NCBI GenBank assembly: GCA_963766375.1
Contig: CAVXZG010000010.1
Coordinates: 119,357-183,356, forward strand
Source: AC-32 sp963766375
Lineage (GTDB): Bacteria; Actinomycetota; Thermoleophilia; Gaiellales; Gaiellaceae
DNA: 64,000 nt
Direction of reading: 5' to 3'
Each line of letters starts with the position of its first letter. Position 1 is the stretch's first letter. Both the position numbers and the translations under genes were made by a program. The notes below the pieces were generated by a model that saw nothing but the letters and a program-made list of their open reading frames with translations, searched no databases and was not told the DNA's origin. Shown one piece after another: positions 56,155 to 64,000 of the stretch.

Positions 56155-56441
56155 TCGTCCGGGTACTCGGCGAGGGCCAGTTCGAGGTGGACGAAGAGGT
56201 CGCCAAGGGCCTCAACGACCTGGACGAGCAGGCTGAGCGGGCGCTCGAGGCCGGCGACCAGAAGCAATTCTCGGAACTGCTCGAGCGCATGGCCGAGGCG
56301 GTGCGGACCAACGGCTCGCGCGTGCCGGACGAGGATCTCTCGCCGTCGGAGGCGATCATCCCGCCGGAGGACCTGACGCTCGACGAGGCGCGGGAGCTCT
56401 TCGAGGGCGACGGCTTGATTCCGGACCTGCCGACCTCATAA
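56151..56441 (+). CDS. pspAA: PspAA, second copy
   Basis: A 96-residue copy of the gene at 54661 with two residue changes (GRALEA to ERALEA, VPEED to VPDED). Its start overlaps the end of the broken pspA copy, so translation may depend on that fragment. Otherwise intact. Confidence 0.85.
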   Translation: MIVRVLGEGQFEVDEEVAKGLNDLDEQAERALEAGDQKQFSELLERMAEAVRTNGSRVPDEDLSPSEAIIPPEDLTLDEARELFEGDGLIPDLPTS

Positions 56442-56457
56442 AGGTTCACGCGCGCGT

Positions 56458-56473
56458 CCCCACCCGGGTGGGG
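56458..56473. terminator. perfect palindrome hairpin (copy 2)
   Basis: Same 16-base palindrome CCCCACCCGGGTGGGG as at 54968, 17 bp after the second pspAA and before the convergent gene. Confidence 0.5.
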
Positions 56474-56559
56474 AGAGGAAGATCCACCCGCCGCCCGGGC
56501 TGAGCGTAACCCGCAGAAGCGCGCGTGTCTGTGACGGGACGGCGCCGAAACGAAGCCGG

Positions 56560-57180
56560 CTAGGCGACTTCGGCGCGGCGCGCGGCGGCCCGGAGCCAGC
56601 TGCGCCTGATCAGGCCGCTGCCGGGGCGGATCACGCGCCAGTAGAAACCGAAGACCCGCCTAGAGCCCTCGTCGGTCGCCAGCACCCGCGTCTCGGTCAT
56701 GAGCAACGCACCGCCCACCGCCTGGTCGGCCCTGAAGTTCATCACCGCCTTGACGTAGCCCGGCACCGCAAACTCCTTCCAGTCCTCAGCCGAGCTCACC
56801 CCGGCCCCCGTGCCTCCCGTGAGCTTCCACGGTTGCCCGGCGTAGCCGAGGACGATCTCGTCCTCCTCGTCGACGAGCGCCAGGAAGCCGGCGGATTCGA
56901 GCATCTGCTCCCACTGCGGCCGGCTCCTGTCACGGTGCAGCCCTCGCCCGCGGGCGAGCAGGGCCGGCACCGAGCGCAGCGCGTAGAGAAAGACCACGAG
57001 AGGCATCTCGCCCGGCGTCGCCGCCCGCGCAGCGGCCAACGCAGCGGCCGGCGAAGCCCCGACCCGCCGCGTGTGCGCTTCCTCGAAGTCGTAGTAGGGA
57101 AGCAGCTCGTCGAGCCTAGGAGGGCTTGACGAAATACCGGCTGAGCCGCTATCCCGCCAAACCCTCCTAGACGGGCGCAT
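56560..57180 (-). CDS. START/DUF2867-like protein in the Psp block
   Basis: About 180-206 residues. LDELLPYYDFEEAHTRRVGA, PLVVFLYALRSVPALLARGR, ESAGFLALVDEEDEIVLGYA, QPWKLTGGTGAG and RETRV-like TETRVLATDEGSRRVFGFYW form a conserved actinobacterial family resembling START/polyketide-cyclase folds. No ordinary start codon exists before LDELLP. The frame is open through the palindromic repeat to ATG 57180 inside the pspAB 3' end, which would add 26 residues encoded by the repeat. Ligand unknown. Confidence 0.7.
   Translation of the reverse strand: MRPSRRVWRDSGSAGISSSPPRLDELLPYYDFEEAHTRRVGASPAAALAAARAATPGEMPLVVFLYALRSVPALLARGRGLHRDRSRPQWEQMLESAGFLALVDEEDEIVLGYAGQPWKLTGGTGAGVSSAEDWKEFAVPGYVKAVMNFRADQAVGGALLMTETRVLATDEGSRRVFGFYWRVIRPGSGLIRRSWLRAAARRAEVA
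57118..57168. repeat. palindromic repeat element, short copy (51 bp)
   Basis: Read on the minus strand it begins AGGAGGGTTTGGCGGGATAG and ends TATTTCGTCAAGCCCTCCT. The two arms pair almost throughout, making one hairpin of about 24 bp with mismatches. It is the 165-bp element at 40499 without its central 114 bp. The pspAB stop TAG is at its left edge, as the ackA stop is at the other copy. Confidence 0.8.
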
Positions 57181-57745
57181 CGAAGATGCCGAACCAATGC
57201 GAGAGGTCAGGCTCGATCGGCAGCTCCTTGTCGAGCTTCGCCTTCAACTCGAGCTCCTCCGCGTTGTCACGCTCCTTGTCCTCGCCCTTGGGTACGAACG
57301 GCCAGAACTTCCCCCGCTTGAAGCCGTAGATCCAGTAGACGCGCTTCGCGTCGAAGCCCTTGCTCTCGAACGGGAACAGCGCGGCCAGAAGCTGCGGCCC
57401 GAACCCGCGGGACTCGAGCTCGGAGGCCACCAGGTGCACCGAGTTGACCAGATCCTCGAAGTCCTGGTCGCGGATGATCAACCACTCGAACCCGAGCTCG
57501 TCGCCGCGCCGTTCGACCTTCGAGCCCGATTCGTTTGCGACCACGTCCAGCAGCTCCTGGAGCTCGTTCTCGGCGCGCACGAACTCTCCGGCGGAAAGGG
57601 GTTTGAAGCAGACACCGGCCGCGCCCGTGGATTTCAGGTCGAGCTCGGTCTCGAGCGTGATCCGCGCTGTCGAGATCGCAAACAGCCGTTCGCCGGACGC
57701 ATCCTTGAGCTTCTTGCGCCCGAAGAGAACGTTCCCGAGACCCAC
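57167..57745 (-). CDS. pspAB: PspA-associated protein PspAB
   Basis: A 192-residue protein: MGLGNVLFGRKKLKDASGER, LFAISTARITLETELDLKST, GAAGVCFKPLSAGEFVRAEN, ending GPQLLAALFPFE ... LSHWFGIFDAPV. This fits the PspAB family that goes with PspAA, PspA and HtpX in actinobacteria. It follows htpX in the leftward direction, 104 bp away. Confidence 0.88.
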   Translation of the reverse strand: MGLGNVLFGRKKLKDASGERLFAISTARITLETELDLKSTGAAGVCFKPLSAGEFVRAENELQELLDVVANESGSKVERRGDELGFEWLIIRDQDFEDLVNSVHLVASELESRGFGPQLLAALFPFESKGFDAKRVYWIYGFKRGKFWPFVPKGEDKERDNAEELELKAKLDKELPIEPDLSHWFGIFDAPV

Positions 57746-57849
57746 CTAGGCGCCGCTCGCGCCGCCGCCATCAGGAGGCGCGAGCTTGCTCGTGCCTCCG
57801 TCGGAAACGACCGGTCGACTCATTTGCGTTGCCACTGGCCGCCCTAGGC

Positions 57850-58770
57850 CTACGCGACGGGCCGGCCCATCTCGCGCGAGATCTCGGCGAGAGCGGCGAG
57901 ACGCTTCTCCATCGGCGGATGCGTCATGAAGAGCTCGGCGCCCCGCTTGCGCCAGTTCGTCGGGATGATGAAGAACGCGTTCATCGTCTCCACCTGGCGC
58001 AGGTCTTCCTGCGGGATCATCGTGATCTGGCTCGCGATCTTCTGCAGCGCGCTCATCAGATGCTCGGGCGCGCCGGTGATGAGCGCCGAGCCGCGGTCGG
58101 CCGCGTACTCGCGGTAGCGCGAGATCGCGAGGATCAGGATCTGGCTCAGGAAGTAGGTCACCACCGAGACGACCACGACGATCAGCCAGACGGGCACCGA
58201 GTTGTTGTTGTTGTCGCGGCCCCCGCCGAAGCCGCCGAACATCCCGGAGTAGAGCCCCCAGCGGGTCAGCAGGCCGGCGAGCATCGCGAAGAAGCTCGCC
58301 ACGGTCATCACGAGGACGTCGCGGTTGACGATGTGGGAGAGCTCATGCGCGAGCACGCCCTCGATCTCCTGTGGCTCGAGCCGGTTCCAGAGCCCGGTCG
58401 TGACGGCCACGGCCGAGTGCTTCTTGTTCCGGCCGGTGGCAAACGCGTTCGGCACCTCGGATTCGATGATCGCCACGCGCGGCTTGGGCAGGTCGGCCAT
58501 CCCCGCGAGCCGCTCGATCATGTCGTGCAGAGCGGGTGCCTCATCGCGCTCGACCACCTTCGCTCCCGACGCGCGCAGGGCGAGCTTGTCCGAGGTGAAG
58601 TACTGAAAGAACGCCAACCCGCCGACGATCACGAGCATCAGCACGAGACCCGCGTTGAGGACGTAAAACAGCGCGAGCGCGAAGAAGACGTAGAGCAGTC
58701 CGAGCAGCGAGCCCGTGAAGAGCATCCGCAGCGTCAGCCCAGCGTCGCGACCGTAAGCCTTGCGTTTCAT
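57850..58770 (-). CDS. htpX: HtpX zinc metalloprotease
   Basis: A 306-residue membrane protease of family M48. Two N-terminal TMs (MLFTGSLLGLLYVFFALALF, NAGLVLMLVIVGGLAFFQYF), the zinc site HELSH in GVLAHELSHIVNRD, further TMs (VMTVASFFAMLAGLLTRWG, VWLIVVVVSVVTYFLSQILI) and the third ligand in REYAADRGSAL. It degrades misfolded membrane proteins and is the usual partner of PspAB. Divergent from the gene at 58786 by 15 bp. Confidence 0.95.
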   Translation of the reverse strand: MKRKAYGRDAGLTLRMLFTGSLLGLLYVFFALALFYVLNAGLVLMLVIVGGLAFFQYFTSDKLALRASGAKVVERDEAPALHDMIERLAGMADLPKPRVAIIESEVPNAFATGRNKKHSAVAVTTGLWNRLEPQEIEGVLAHELSHIVNRDVLVMTVASFFAMLAGLLTRWGLYSGMFGGFGGGRDNNNNSVPVWLIVVVVSVVTYFLSQILILAISRYREYAADRGSALITGAPEHLMSALQKIASQITMIPQEDLRQVETMNAFFIIPTNWRKRGAELFMTHPPMEKRLAALAEISREMGRPVA

Positions 58771-58785
58771 CGAGAATCGGCCCCC

Positions 58786-60300
58786 TTGAAGGCGAGAAGG
58801 TTCACGACGATTGTAGCTTCGGCGATTGTTGCGACCGCGTTAAGCGCGGGAGCGAGCGCGGCTCCCGCTGATCGCGCGGTCGTGATCGTCGTCCCGCCCA
58901 CGGCTCCCGTCTTTCGCTCGCCCGAAGCTGCCCACGGCCTGCTGGTGCCGGGCCAGGGCGCGACCGTGACGCGGCGCGGGGCACTCGCCTCGCTCGTGCG
59001 CGGGAAGATGGAGAACTCGCTCATCGGCGGAGTTCCCAGCGGCAAGCCGCTGATCTCGCTCGCGAACCGGCCGGCTCGGATCACCTTCTACGTCGCCCTG
59101 CCTCCGCCCGGCAAGCACCACAACGTCCAGCGCTACCCGATCGCGGTCGTCGGACCCGGCTACCGCGGGCTCCTGGTCTCGAGCTCCACACGACTGCCGG
59201 GGCTCGTGTCCCTCGCCGACGTAGCCCCCTCCGTGCGCGCACTCAACCGGGGCGACCGGCCCAGGATCCGGGCGCGGCCGGCCGGCGACCCGGTCGCGCA
59301 GCTCAACCGGCTCGACCAGCGCCTGACCGACGCACACGACGCGCGCGTCCCGGCGATGATCGTGCTGGCAGCGTTGATGGGGTCGCTCGGGCTGCTCGCG
59401 CTCTGGACGCGCTCCCCTCTCCTCGGCCGGGCCGCGTTCCTCGTTGCGCCCGCCTGCGTCGCGATCGCCGTCCTCCTCAGCGCGGCCGCAGTGACCACCC
59501 CCCGGGTGGCCGTCCTGCTGCTGGCGCTCGCTGCCACCGCGGCGGCTCTCGGAGCCGCGGTGCTGCTCCGCTCCCGGCTGCCGCTCGTGCTAGGGCTGGG
59601 CGCGCTCTTCGTGTTCCTGTTCGCGGTCATGTGGGCCCGGCCGGAATGGAACACCCTCGCAGTGATCGGTCCGCATCCCGACGGAGGCGGACGCTTCCAC
59701 GGCCTCACGAACCAGGTCGAGACGCTGCTGCTTTCGCCCGCGCTCGTTCTAGGAATGCTGCTCGGGCTGCGCGCCTTGCCGCTCGTCGCGCTGGCGATCT
59801 CAGCCGGCGTCGCCGCGAGCCGCATCGGCGCCGACGGCGGTGGGCTCGTGGTCTACCTCACCGGCTTCCTGGTGCTCGGCCTGAGAGTGAGCCGGACGTC
59901 GGCTCTGCGAGCGGCGGCGGCAACCGCGGTGGCCGCCGGAGCCGCGCTTCTCCTCGTCGGAATCGATGCGGCCACCGGAGGCTCGAGCCATGTCACCGAC
60001 GCAGTCGGGGGCGGCCCCGGCTCGCTCGCCGGCGACCTGGCGCATCGGGTGCACCTGTCGGCCGCATCCGTCGCCTCGACGTGGAACAACGCACTGTTCT
60101 TCACCGCGAGCGTCGCCGCCCTGGTCTGGCTCGCTTTCCAGCGGCCGCGGCCGCCGGTGCTCGAAGCGCTCCTGGCCGCCCTGGCCGTCTCGCTCGTGGT
60201 CAACGACACCCCGACCGACGTCGCCGGCTGGGGCGCCCTCTCCGCGCTCGTCCTCTGGGCCTGGGCGAGAAGCGACGAGAGCGCCTTCCGGCTTGAGTAG
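58786..60300 (+). CDS. secreted-domain plus polytopic membrane protein
   Basis: TTG at 58786 gives KARRFTTIVASAIVATALSA, a signal peptide ending GASAAPAD; the frame is open further upstream without a sensible start. An external domain of about 165 residues (GLLVPGQGATVTRRGALASL, VVGPGYRGLLVSS, SLADVAPSVRAL) is followed by 10-11 TMs to the end (PAMIVLAALMGSLGLLALW ... DTPTDVAGWGALSALVLWAW). The external part faintly recalls alkaline phosphatase-like proteins with LADVAPS. Function not known. Confidence 0.7.
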   Translation: MKARRFTTIVASAIVATALSAGASAAPADRAVVIVVPPTAPVFRSPEAAHGLLVPGQGATVTRRGALASLVRGKMENSLIGGVPSGKPLISLANRPARITFYVALPPPGKHHNVQRYPIAVVGPGYRGLLVSSSTRLPGLVSLADVAPSVRALNRGDRPRIRARPAGDPVAQLNRLDQRLTDAHDARVPAMIVLAALMGSLGLLALWTRSPLLGRAAFLVAPACVAIAVLLSAAAVTTPRVAVLLLALAATAAALGAAVLLRSRLPLVLGLGALFVFLFAVMWARPEWNTLAVIGPHPDGGGRFHGLTNQVETLLLSPALVLGMLLGLRALPLVALAISAGVAASRIGADGGGLVVYLTGFLVLGLRVSRTSALRAAAATAVAAGAALLLVGIDAATGGSSHVTDAVGGGPGSLAGDLAHRVHLSAASVASTWNNALFFTASVAALVWLAFQRPRPPVLEALLAALAVSLVVNDTPTDVAGWGALSALVLWAWARSDESAFRLE

Positions 60301-60312
60301 ACTCGCGCCCGA

Positions 60313-60729
60313 ATGCGCCGCCTCGCACCGCTCATCGGGCTCACGTTCCTGCTCGCCGGCTGCGGCGGGGAGCAGACGGTTCTGCCGACCGCGGAGACGG
60401 TCGTCGGCGCGGTCCCGACGACCACGACCACTGCCACTGCCGCAGGTGACCCGAAGGCCGGCGCCGTGCTCTTCAAGTCGCAGGGCTGCGGGGGCTGCCA
60501 CACGTTCAAGCCGGCAGGGACGAACGGGAACATCGGCCCCGATCTCGACAAGCTCCCCGAGTACGCGAAGGCGGCCAACCAGCCGCTCGACGCGTTCACG
60601 GACGAGTCGATCGGCAACCCGAGCGCCTACGTGGAGAAGGGGTACCAGCCGACGATGCCCGACTTCGGCCAGACGCTCTCCGCGAAGCAGATCTCGGACC
60701 TCGTCGCCTACGTGACGCAGAAGGGTTGA
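60313..60729 (+). CDS. lipoprotein monoheme cytochrome c
   Basis: A 138-residue protein with a lipobox (IGLTFLLAGC, Cys19), a Thr-rich linker and one class I cytochrome c domain with CGGCH (GCGGCHTFKPAG) and the axial Met in QPTMPDFGQTL. It ends with the usual C-terminal helix (SAKQISDLVAYVTQKG). Its stop overlaps the serS start (TTGA). It may shuttle electrons to an oxidase or to NirK. Confidence 0.9.
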   Translation: MRRLAPLIGLTFLLAGCGGEQTVLPTAETVVGAVPTTTTTATAAGDPKAGAVLFKSQGCGGCHTFKPAGTNGNIGPDLDKLPEYAKAANQPLDAFTDESIGNPSAYVEKGYQPTMPDFGQTLSAKQISDLVAYVTQKG

Positions 60730-61940
60730 TCGACCTCAGAGCCGCGCGGGCCGACCCTGAGGGGTTCCGCTCTGCGCTCGCGCGCAAGGGCGCGGCCGAG
60801 GCCTTCGACGAGCTGCTCTCCGCGGACGAGCGTTGGCGCGAGCTCGAGACCCGGGCGAGCGACCTGCGCGCGCAGACCAAGACGAAGGGCAAGCCCTCGC
60901 CGGAGCAACTCGACCAGCTACGCGAGCTGAAGGCGGAGCTGCAGAGCGTCGAGGCGGAGCACGAGGAGGCCGAGCAACGCCGGCAGGAGCTGCTCGACCG
61001 CGTTCCGAACCCGCCCGATCCGTCCGTGCCCGACGGCACCGCCGAGGAGGACGCGGTCGAGGTGCGACGCGTCGGCGACCCGCCCTCGTTCTCATTCCAG
61101 CCGCGGGACCACCTCGACCTTGCGGTCGAGCACGGCTGGATCGACCTCGAGCGGGCCGCTCGGGTCTCCGGTGCCCGTTTCGCCTACCGCGTCGGCGAGG
61201 TGGCACTGCTGGAGCTCGCGCTCTACCGCTTCGCGCTCGACCGCCTCGTCGGCAAGGGATTCATTCCGGTCCTCCCGCCGGTGCTGGTGCGTGAGGAAGC
61301 GATGTACGGCACCGGCTTCCTGCCGACCGACGAGGTCAACATCTACAAGATCGAGCGCGACGAGCTGTACCTCACCGGCACCTCCGAGGTTGCGCTCGCG
61401 TCGTTCCACATGGGCGAAGAGCTCGACGAGCTCCCTCGCCGCTACGCCGGCTACTCGACGAACTTCCGGCGCGAGTCGGGCGCGGCAGGCAAGGACACGC
61501 GCGGCATGTTCCGCGTGCACCAGTTCGACAAGGTCGAGATGTTCGTCTTCACGGAGCCCGGCCGTTCCAGCGACGAGCACGAAGCGCTGCTCGCGCTCGA
61601 GGAGGAGCTCGTCCAGGAGGTCGGCCTGCCGTACCGGGTCGTCAACGTCGCCGCCGGCGACCTCGGCGCCTCGGCCGCCAAGAAGTACGACATCGAAGCC
61701 TGGTTCCCGGGCCAGCAGCGCTACCGCGAGATCACCTCCACCTCCAACACGACCGACTACCAGGCGAGGCGGCTCGGAATCCGCTTCCGGCGCGAAGGAA
61801 AGCTCGAGCCGGTGCACACGCTGAACGGCACCGCGATGACGGCCCGCTGGCTGATCGCGCTGCTCGAGAACTTCCAGGACGAAGGCGGCGAGATCGCCGT
61901 GCCCGAGGTCCTGACGGGCTTCGGCGCGCCGCACGCCTAG
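60726..61940 (+). CDS. serS: seryl-tRNA synthetase
   Basis: A 404-residue class II synthetase. TTG at 60726. N-terminal coiled-coil arm (residues 30-100: LETRASDLRAQTKTKGKPSP, ELKAELQSVEAEHEEAEQRR), then motif 2 in STNFRRESGAAGKDTRGMFR, HQFDKVEMFVFTEP, and motif 3 in LNGTAMTARWLIALLENFQD. It charges tRNA-Ser with serine. A tRNA-Ser gene lies 12 bp downstream. Confidence 0.97.
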   Translation: MIDLRAARADPEGFRSALARKGAAEAFDELLSADERWRELETRASDLRAQTKTKGKPSPEQLDQLRELKAELQSVEAEHEEAEQRRQELLDRVPNPPDPSVPDGTAEEDAVEVRRVGDPPSFSFQPRDHLDLAVEHGWIDLERAARVSGARFAYRVGEVALLELALYRFALDRLVGKGFIPVLPPVLVREEAMYGTGFLPTDEVNIYKIERDELYLTGTSEVALASFHMGEELDELPRRYAGYSTNFRRESGAAGKDTRGMFRVHQFDKVEMFVFTEPGRSSDEHEALLALEEELVQEVGLPYRVVNVAAGDLGASAAKKYDIEAWFPGQQRYREITSTSNTTDYQARRLGIRFRREGKLEPVHTLNGTAMTARWLIALLENFQDEGGEIAVPEVLTGFGAPHA

Positions 61941-61952
61941 ACTGGCCTGACC

Positions 61953-62041
61953 GGCGGGGTGCCAGAGCGGACGAATGGGGCGGTCTTGAAAACCGCTGGC
62001 GGCCGAAAGGTCACCCGTGGGTTCGAATCCCACCCCCGCCG
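61953..62041 (+). tRNA. tRNA-Ser (anticodon TGA)
   Basis: An 89-nt class II tRNA with a long variable arm (GGCGGCCGAAAGGTCACC). Acceptor GGCGGGG pairs with CCCCGCC. The anticodon arm GCGGT/ACCGC has the loop CTTGAAA, giving anticodon TGA for codon TCA. The T loop is GGGTTCGAATCCC. CCA is not encoded. It stands next to serS. Confidence 0.95.
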
Positions 62042-62103
62042 CTTGAAAGCACTGCCGGAACGACGACGCGCCCTAGCGAGAGCCAGCTCGGGCTGAGCCA
62101 GCG

Positions 62104-62517
62104 TCAGGTCTGCGCGATCACGAGCACGACGGTCATTACTGCAAGCGCGACTCCGCCGACGGTAAACAGCGCGACGGTGCGAAACCGGAGCGGTACGTGG
62201 CCACCGGTTCGCAGCGCATGCTCCAACTCGCGCTGGCGGTGTGCGCCGACGATCGAGAGCCCGACCGCGAGAGACGCGTAGCCACAGCCGAGCAGAATGT
62301 ACGGCCACGGGGCGACGTCGAGCAGTTGCGGGGCGAACCGGCCCACAGCGAGCGCCCCGGCGGTGGCGCCAAGCGCGGTGCGCCACCAGGCCAACCAGGT
62401 GCGCTCCGCAGCCATCGAGGTACGCCGCTCCTGATCGAGATCGGACGGCGACGTCGGAACGGGAGGCGCTTCGTCTGCGGCGTCGGTGTGCTCTGAACCC
62501 GGCTGCGGCTGCGTCAT
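62104..62517 (-). CDS. DUF202/YidH-like membrane protein
   Basis: A 137-residue protein; Met at 62517 begins TQPQPGSEHTDAADEAPPVP. The DUF202 domain is AAERTWLAWWRTALGATAGA with the ERTWLAW signature, followed by YILLGCGYASLAVGLSIVGA, RQRELEHAL and VALFTVGGVALAVMTVVLVI: three TMs. Function is not established for this family. Confidence 0.85.
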   Translation of the reverse strand: MTQPQPGSEHTDAADEAPPVPTSPSDLDQERRTSMAAERTWLAWWRTALGATAGALAVGRFAPQLLDVAPWPYILLGCGYASLAVGLSIVGAHRQRELEHALRTGGHVPLRFRTVALFTVGGVALAVMTVVLVIAQT

Positions 62518-62634
62518 GGCTGCATCTAACACAGTTAGTCCGGCGGACCGTAAGGGACCGCCCCTTGCTCGGTTGTTCGCAGAGGCTCGAACACGGCCGG
62601 CGAAGTTCCTGCAAGCGATGATTCCCGGCGCTCC

Positions 62635-63888
62635 GTGAGCGGGACTGGCGCCCAGTCGCTAGGTTCCGTGGTCGGTGATCGAGCCCTGAAGCTGCTCGCG
62701 ACGACCGTGGCCCTGGCCATCACGATCCCGGTGTCGCTCGCGTTATCGATGGCGCATGACACGGGCTCGGACGTCATTCGCGTGCCGCAGGATGTCGCAA
62801 CAGTCCAGGAAGCGGTGGCCGTTGCCGGCCCTGGAGACGTCGTTCTCCTTGACCGGGGGAGCTACCCGGGCGGCGTTGTCGTCCCGCAGTCGAAGCGCGG
62901 AATCACGATCCGCGGCGTCGACCGCAACGCTGTCGTCTTCGACGGCGCCGATCAACGGGACAACGCGATCGTCGTGCACGCGGACGGCGTCGCGCTTCGC
63001 AATCTGTCGGCGCACAACTTTCTCGAGAACGGCTTCTACTGGGATGGCGTCCGAGGGTTCTCCGGCTCCTATCTGACGGTCTGGAACGTTCTCGGCTACG
63101 GCATCTATGCCGAGGGCAGCACCGACGGACTGATCGAACGCGACTACGTCTCTGGAGCCGCCGACGCCGCGTACTACGTCGGCGAATGCGCTCCCTGCCG
63201 CACCACGCTCAGGAAGCTGGTCGCCCGCCTCTCAGCCGTGGGATATTCCGGAACGAATGCAAGCGGAAAGTTGGTGATCCGCGACTCGCTCTGGGACCGC
63301 AACGGTGCTGGGATCCTGCCGAACACGTACGCGAACGAGAAAGATCCGCCGCAGCGGAACGCCCTCATCGTCGGAAACACCGTCGTCAGGTCGGGCTGGG
63401 CACGCGTGCCGCTCCACACGCCGTTGGCCGGCTTCTACGGAATCGGGATCGGGATCGCCGGCGGTAACGAGAATCGTGTCCTGCGCAATCGAGTCGTCGG
63501 CAGCCGGCGCTTCGGAATCGCGCTCTTCCGCACCGATTACCTGATCTCGCTCGATCCGCGCTCGAAGCCGCCCGGCGCTCACCGCCCGTGGCGGCCGCGG
63601 GCGAATTCCATCCGCGGGAACACCGTCCGTCGCAGTGCAACCGCGGACCTCGCACTCTCGGCCGGAGCCCGTGGCGGCAACTGTTTCCGCCGGAACAACG
63701 CCGTCGCATCGACACTCCCCCGCAGGCTCCAGGCGAGGCCGTGCAGCGCAGTCGGTGGCGATGCCGGTGTTTCGCGGGCGCTCGAGATGCCGATCCGGTC
63801 GATGATCGCCGGGGCAAGACGGGCTATCCGCCCGGTTTCCTACAAAGTGGTCCCCCAGCCGCCGCCGCAACCGAACGCGCCCAACTAG
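62635..63888 (+). CDS. right-handed beta-helix protein (NosD/pectate-lyase-like)
   Basis: A 417-residue exported protein; GTG at 62635 with a hydrophobic segment (LKLLATTVALAITIPVSLAL). The core (residues 50-350) has right-handed parallel beta-helix repeats: VQEAVAVAGPGDVVLLDRG, GITIRGVDRNAVVFDGADQR, GVALRNLSAHNFLENGFYWD, VLGYGIYAEGSTDGLIERDY, ALIVGNTVVRSG, ENRVLRNRVVGSRRFGIALF. The C-terminal 60 residues are basic and Pro-rich. The fold is shared by NosD and polysaccharide lyases; no lyase residues are evident. Confidence 0.85.
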   Translation: MSGTGAQSLGSVVGDRALKLLATTVALAITIPVSLALSMAHDTGSDVIRVPQDVATVQEAVAVAGPGDVVLLDRGSYPGGVVVPQSKRGITIRGVDRNAVVFDGADQRDNAIVVHADGVALRNLSAHNFLENGFYWDGVRGFSGSYLTVWNVLGYGIYAEGSTDGLIERDYVSGAADAAYYVGECAPCRTTLRKLVARLSAVGYSGTNASGKLVIRDSLWDRNGAGILPNTYANEKDPPQRNALIVGNTVVRSGWARVPLHTPLAGFYGIGIGIAGGNENRVLRNRVVGSRRFGIALFRTDYLISLDPRSKPPGAHRPWRPRANSIRGNTVRRSATADLALSAGARGGNCFRRNNAVASTLPRRLQARPCSAVGGDAGVSRALEMPIRSMIAGARRAIRPVSYKVVPQPPPQPNAPN

Positions 63889-63986
63889 GCGCCGAATCCG
63901 AGCCGCCGTTCCGCGGGCGATCGCGATAGTTGAGCGGTTTTCCGCTGCACCGCAACCAATCGGCCTCCGTCGCCGTTGTAGACCCG

Positions 63987-63997
63987 AAGAAAGGAGG
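63987..63997 (+). promoter_or_regulatory. Shine-Dalgarno of a gene starting beyond the window
   Basis: AAGAAAGGAGG, a near-consensus ribosome binding site, ends 3 bp before the right edge. The 100 bp between the beta-helix gene and this site show no other feature. A rightward gene should begin just past base 64000. Confidence 0.5.
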
Positions 63998-64000
63998 CAT

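Larger units (their letters stand above)
55464..56953. repeat. tandem duplication, copy 2
   Basis: Second unit of the 1.49-kb duplication (see 53921-55463). The first 200 bp have lost short pieces relative to copy 1; the rest is over 98% identical by eye. It supplies a second complete pspAA and the intact leftward gene. Confidence 0.85.

Overview
The window is about 70% GC, gene-dense, with frequent GTG/TTG starts, short overlaps and Shine-Dalgarno sites of the AGGAGG type. The gene content (PspA/PspAA/PspAB/HtpX envelope module, ClpC, FtsH, HxlR, NarL-type regulators, ADP-forming acyl-CoA synthetase fused to GNAT, phosphoketolase, NirK) points to an actinomycete-type bacterium. A deep branch such as Thermoleophilia (Gaiellales/Solirubrobacterales) is my best guess; this is inference from gene families, not from a marker search. 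Many genes show one or more frameshifts. Some have missing segments, clustered in certain stretches. Some of this is probably assembly error in draft or long-read-like sequence, so broken genes should be read with that in mind.

Layout. 1-7 kb: a beta-propeller protein running off the left edge, a sulfite-oxidase-family molybdoenzyme, and an FtsX-type permease with a double ABC ATPase. 7-12 kb: small Cys-tailed membrane proteins, malate synthase, a YdjM-like hydrolase, an NlpC/P60 hydrolase and an orphan excisionase-like HTH protein. 11.9-15 kb: a K+/H+ antiporter (KhtU/KhtT-like), a decayed serine dehydrogenase proteinase and a membrane protein, followed upstream by ClpC (15-17.7 kb). 17.9-21.3 kb: HxlR regulator, DedA protein, threonine aldolase, diheme cytochrome c, and two gene stubs (VOC and ZIP families).

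21-41.3 kb is a stress, hypoxia and fermentation island. It holds a universal stress protein fusion, a CBS-pair protein, a flavodoxin, broken trehalose-synthase-like glycosyltransferase copies flanking other glycosyltransferases, a GAF histidine kinase with a NarL response regulator, a Zn alcohol dehydrogenase, a GNAT-acyl-CoA synthetase fusion, copper nitrite reductase, a cupredoxin-like protein, a cupin, phosphoketolase and acetate kinase. Three transcription units here share an unidentified structured 5' leader with the core AAACCCGCAG ... ATGCCGC. The set resembles the dormancy (Dos) regulon of mycobacteria in composition, coupling low-oxygen sensing to nitrite respiration and acetate/ATP formation.

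41.6-50.6 kb: a 25-residue membrane peptide opposite an XRE-TPR regulator, a broken FUSC transporter meeting a broken MFS transporter, FtsH, a Ca2+/H+ exchanger and several very small proteins. 50.6-54 kb: tRNA-Ala, O-methyltransferase, a thioredoxin-fold protein, an MBL hydrolase, a NeuD-like acetyltransferase and a GT2 glycosyltransferase. 53.9-58.8 kb: an envelope-stress module (pspA-pspAA, pspAB, htpX) with a 1.49-kb tandem duplication. 58.8-64 kb: a secreted/membrane protein, a lipoprotein cytochrome c, serS with tRNA-Ser next to it, a DUF202 protein and a NosD-like beta-helix protein. A palindromic repeat family (51 and 165 bp) abuts the stop codons of pspAB and ackA. No CRISPR array, rRNA operon, integrase or insertion sequence was seen.
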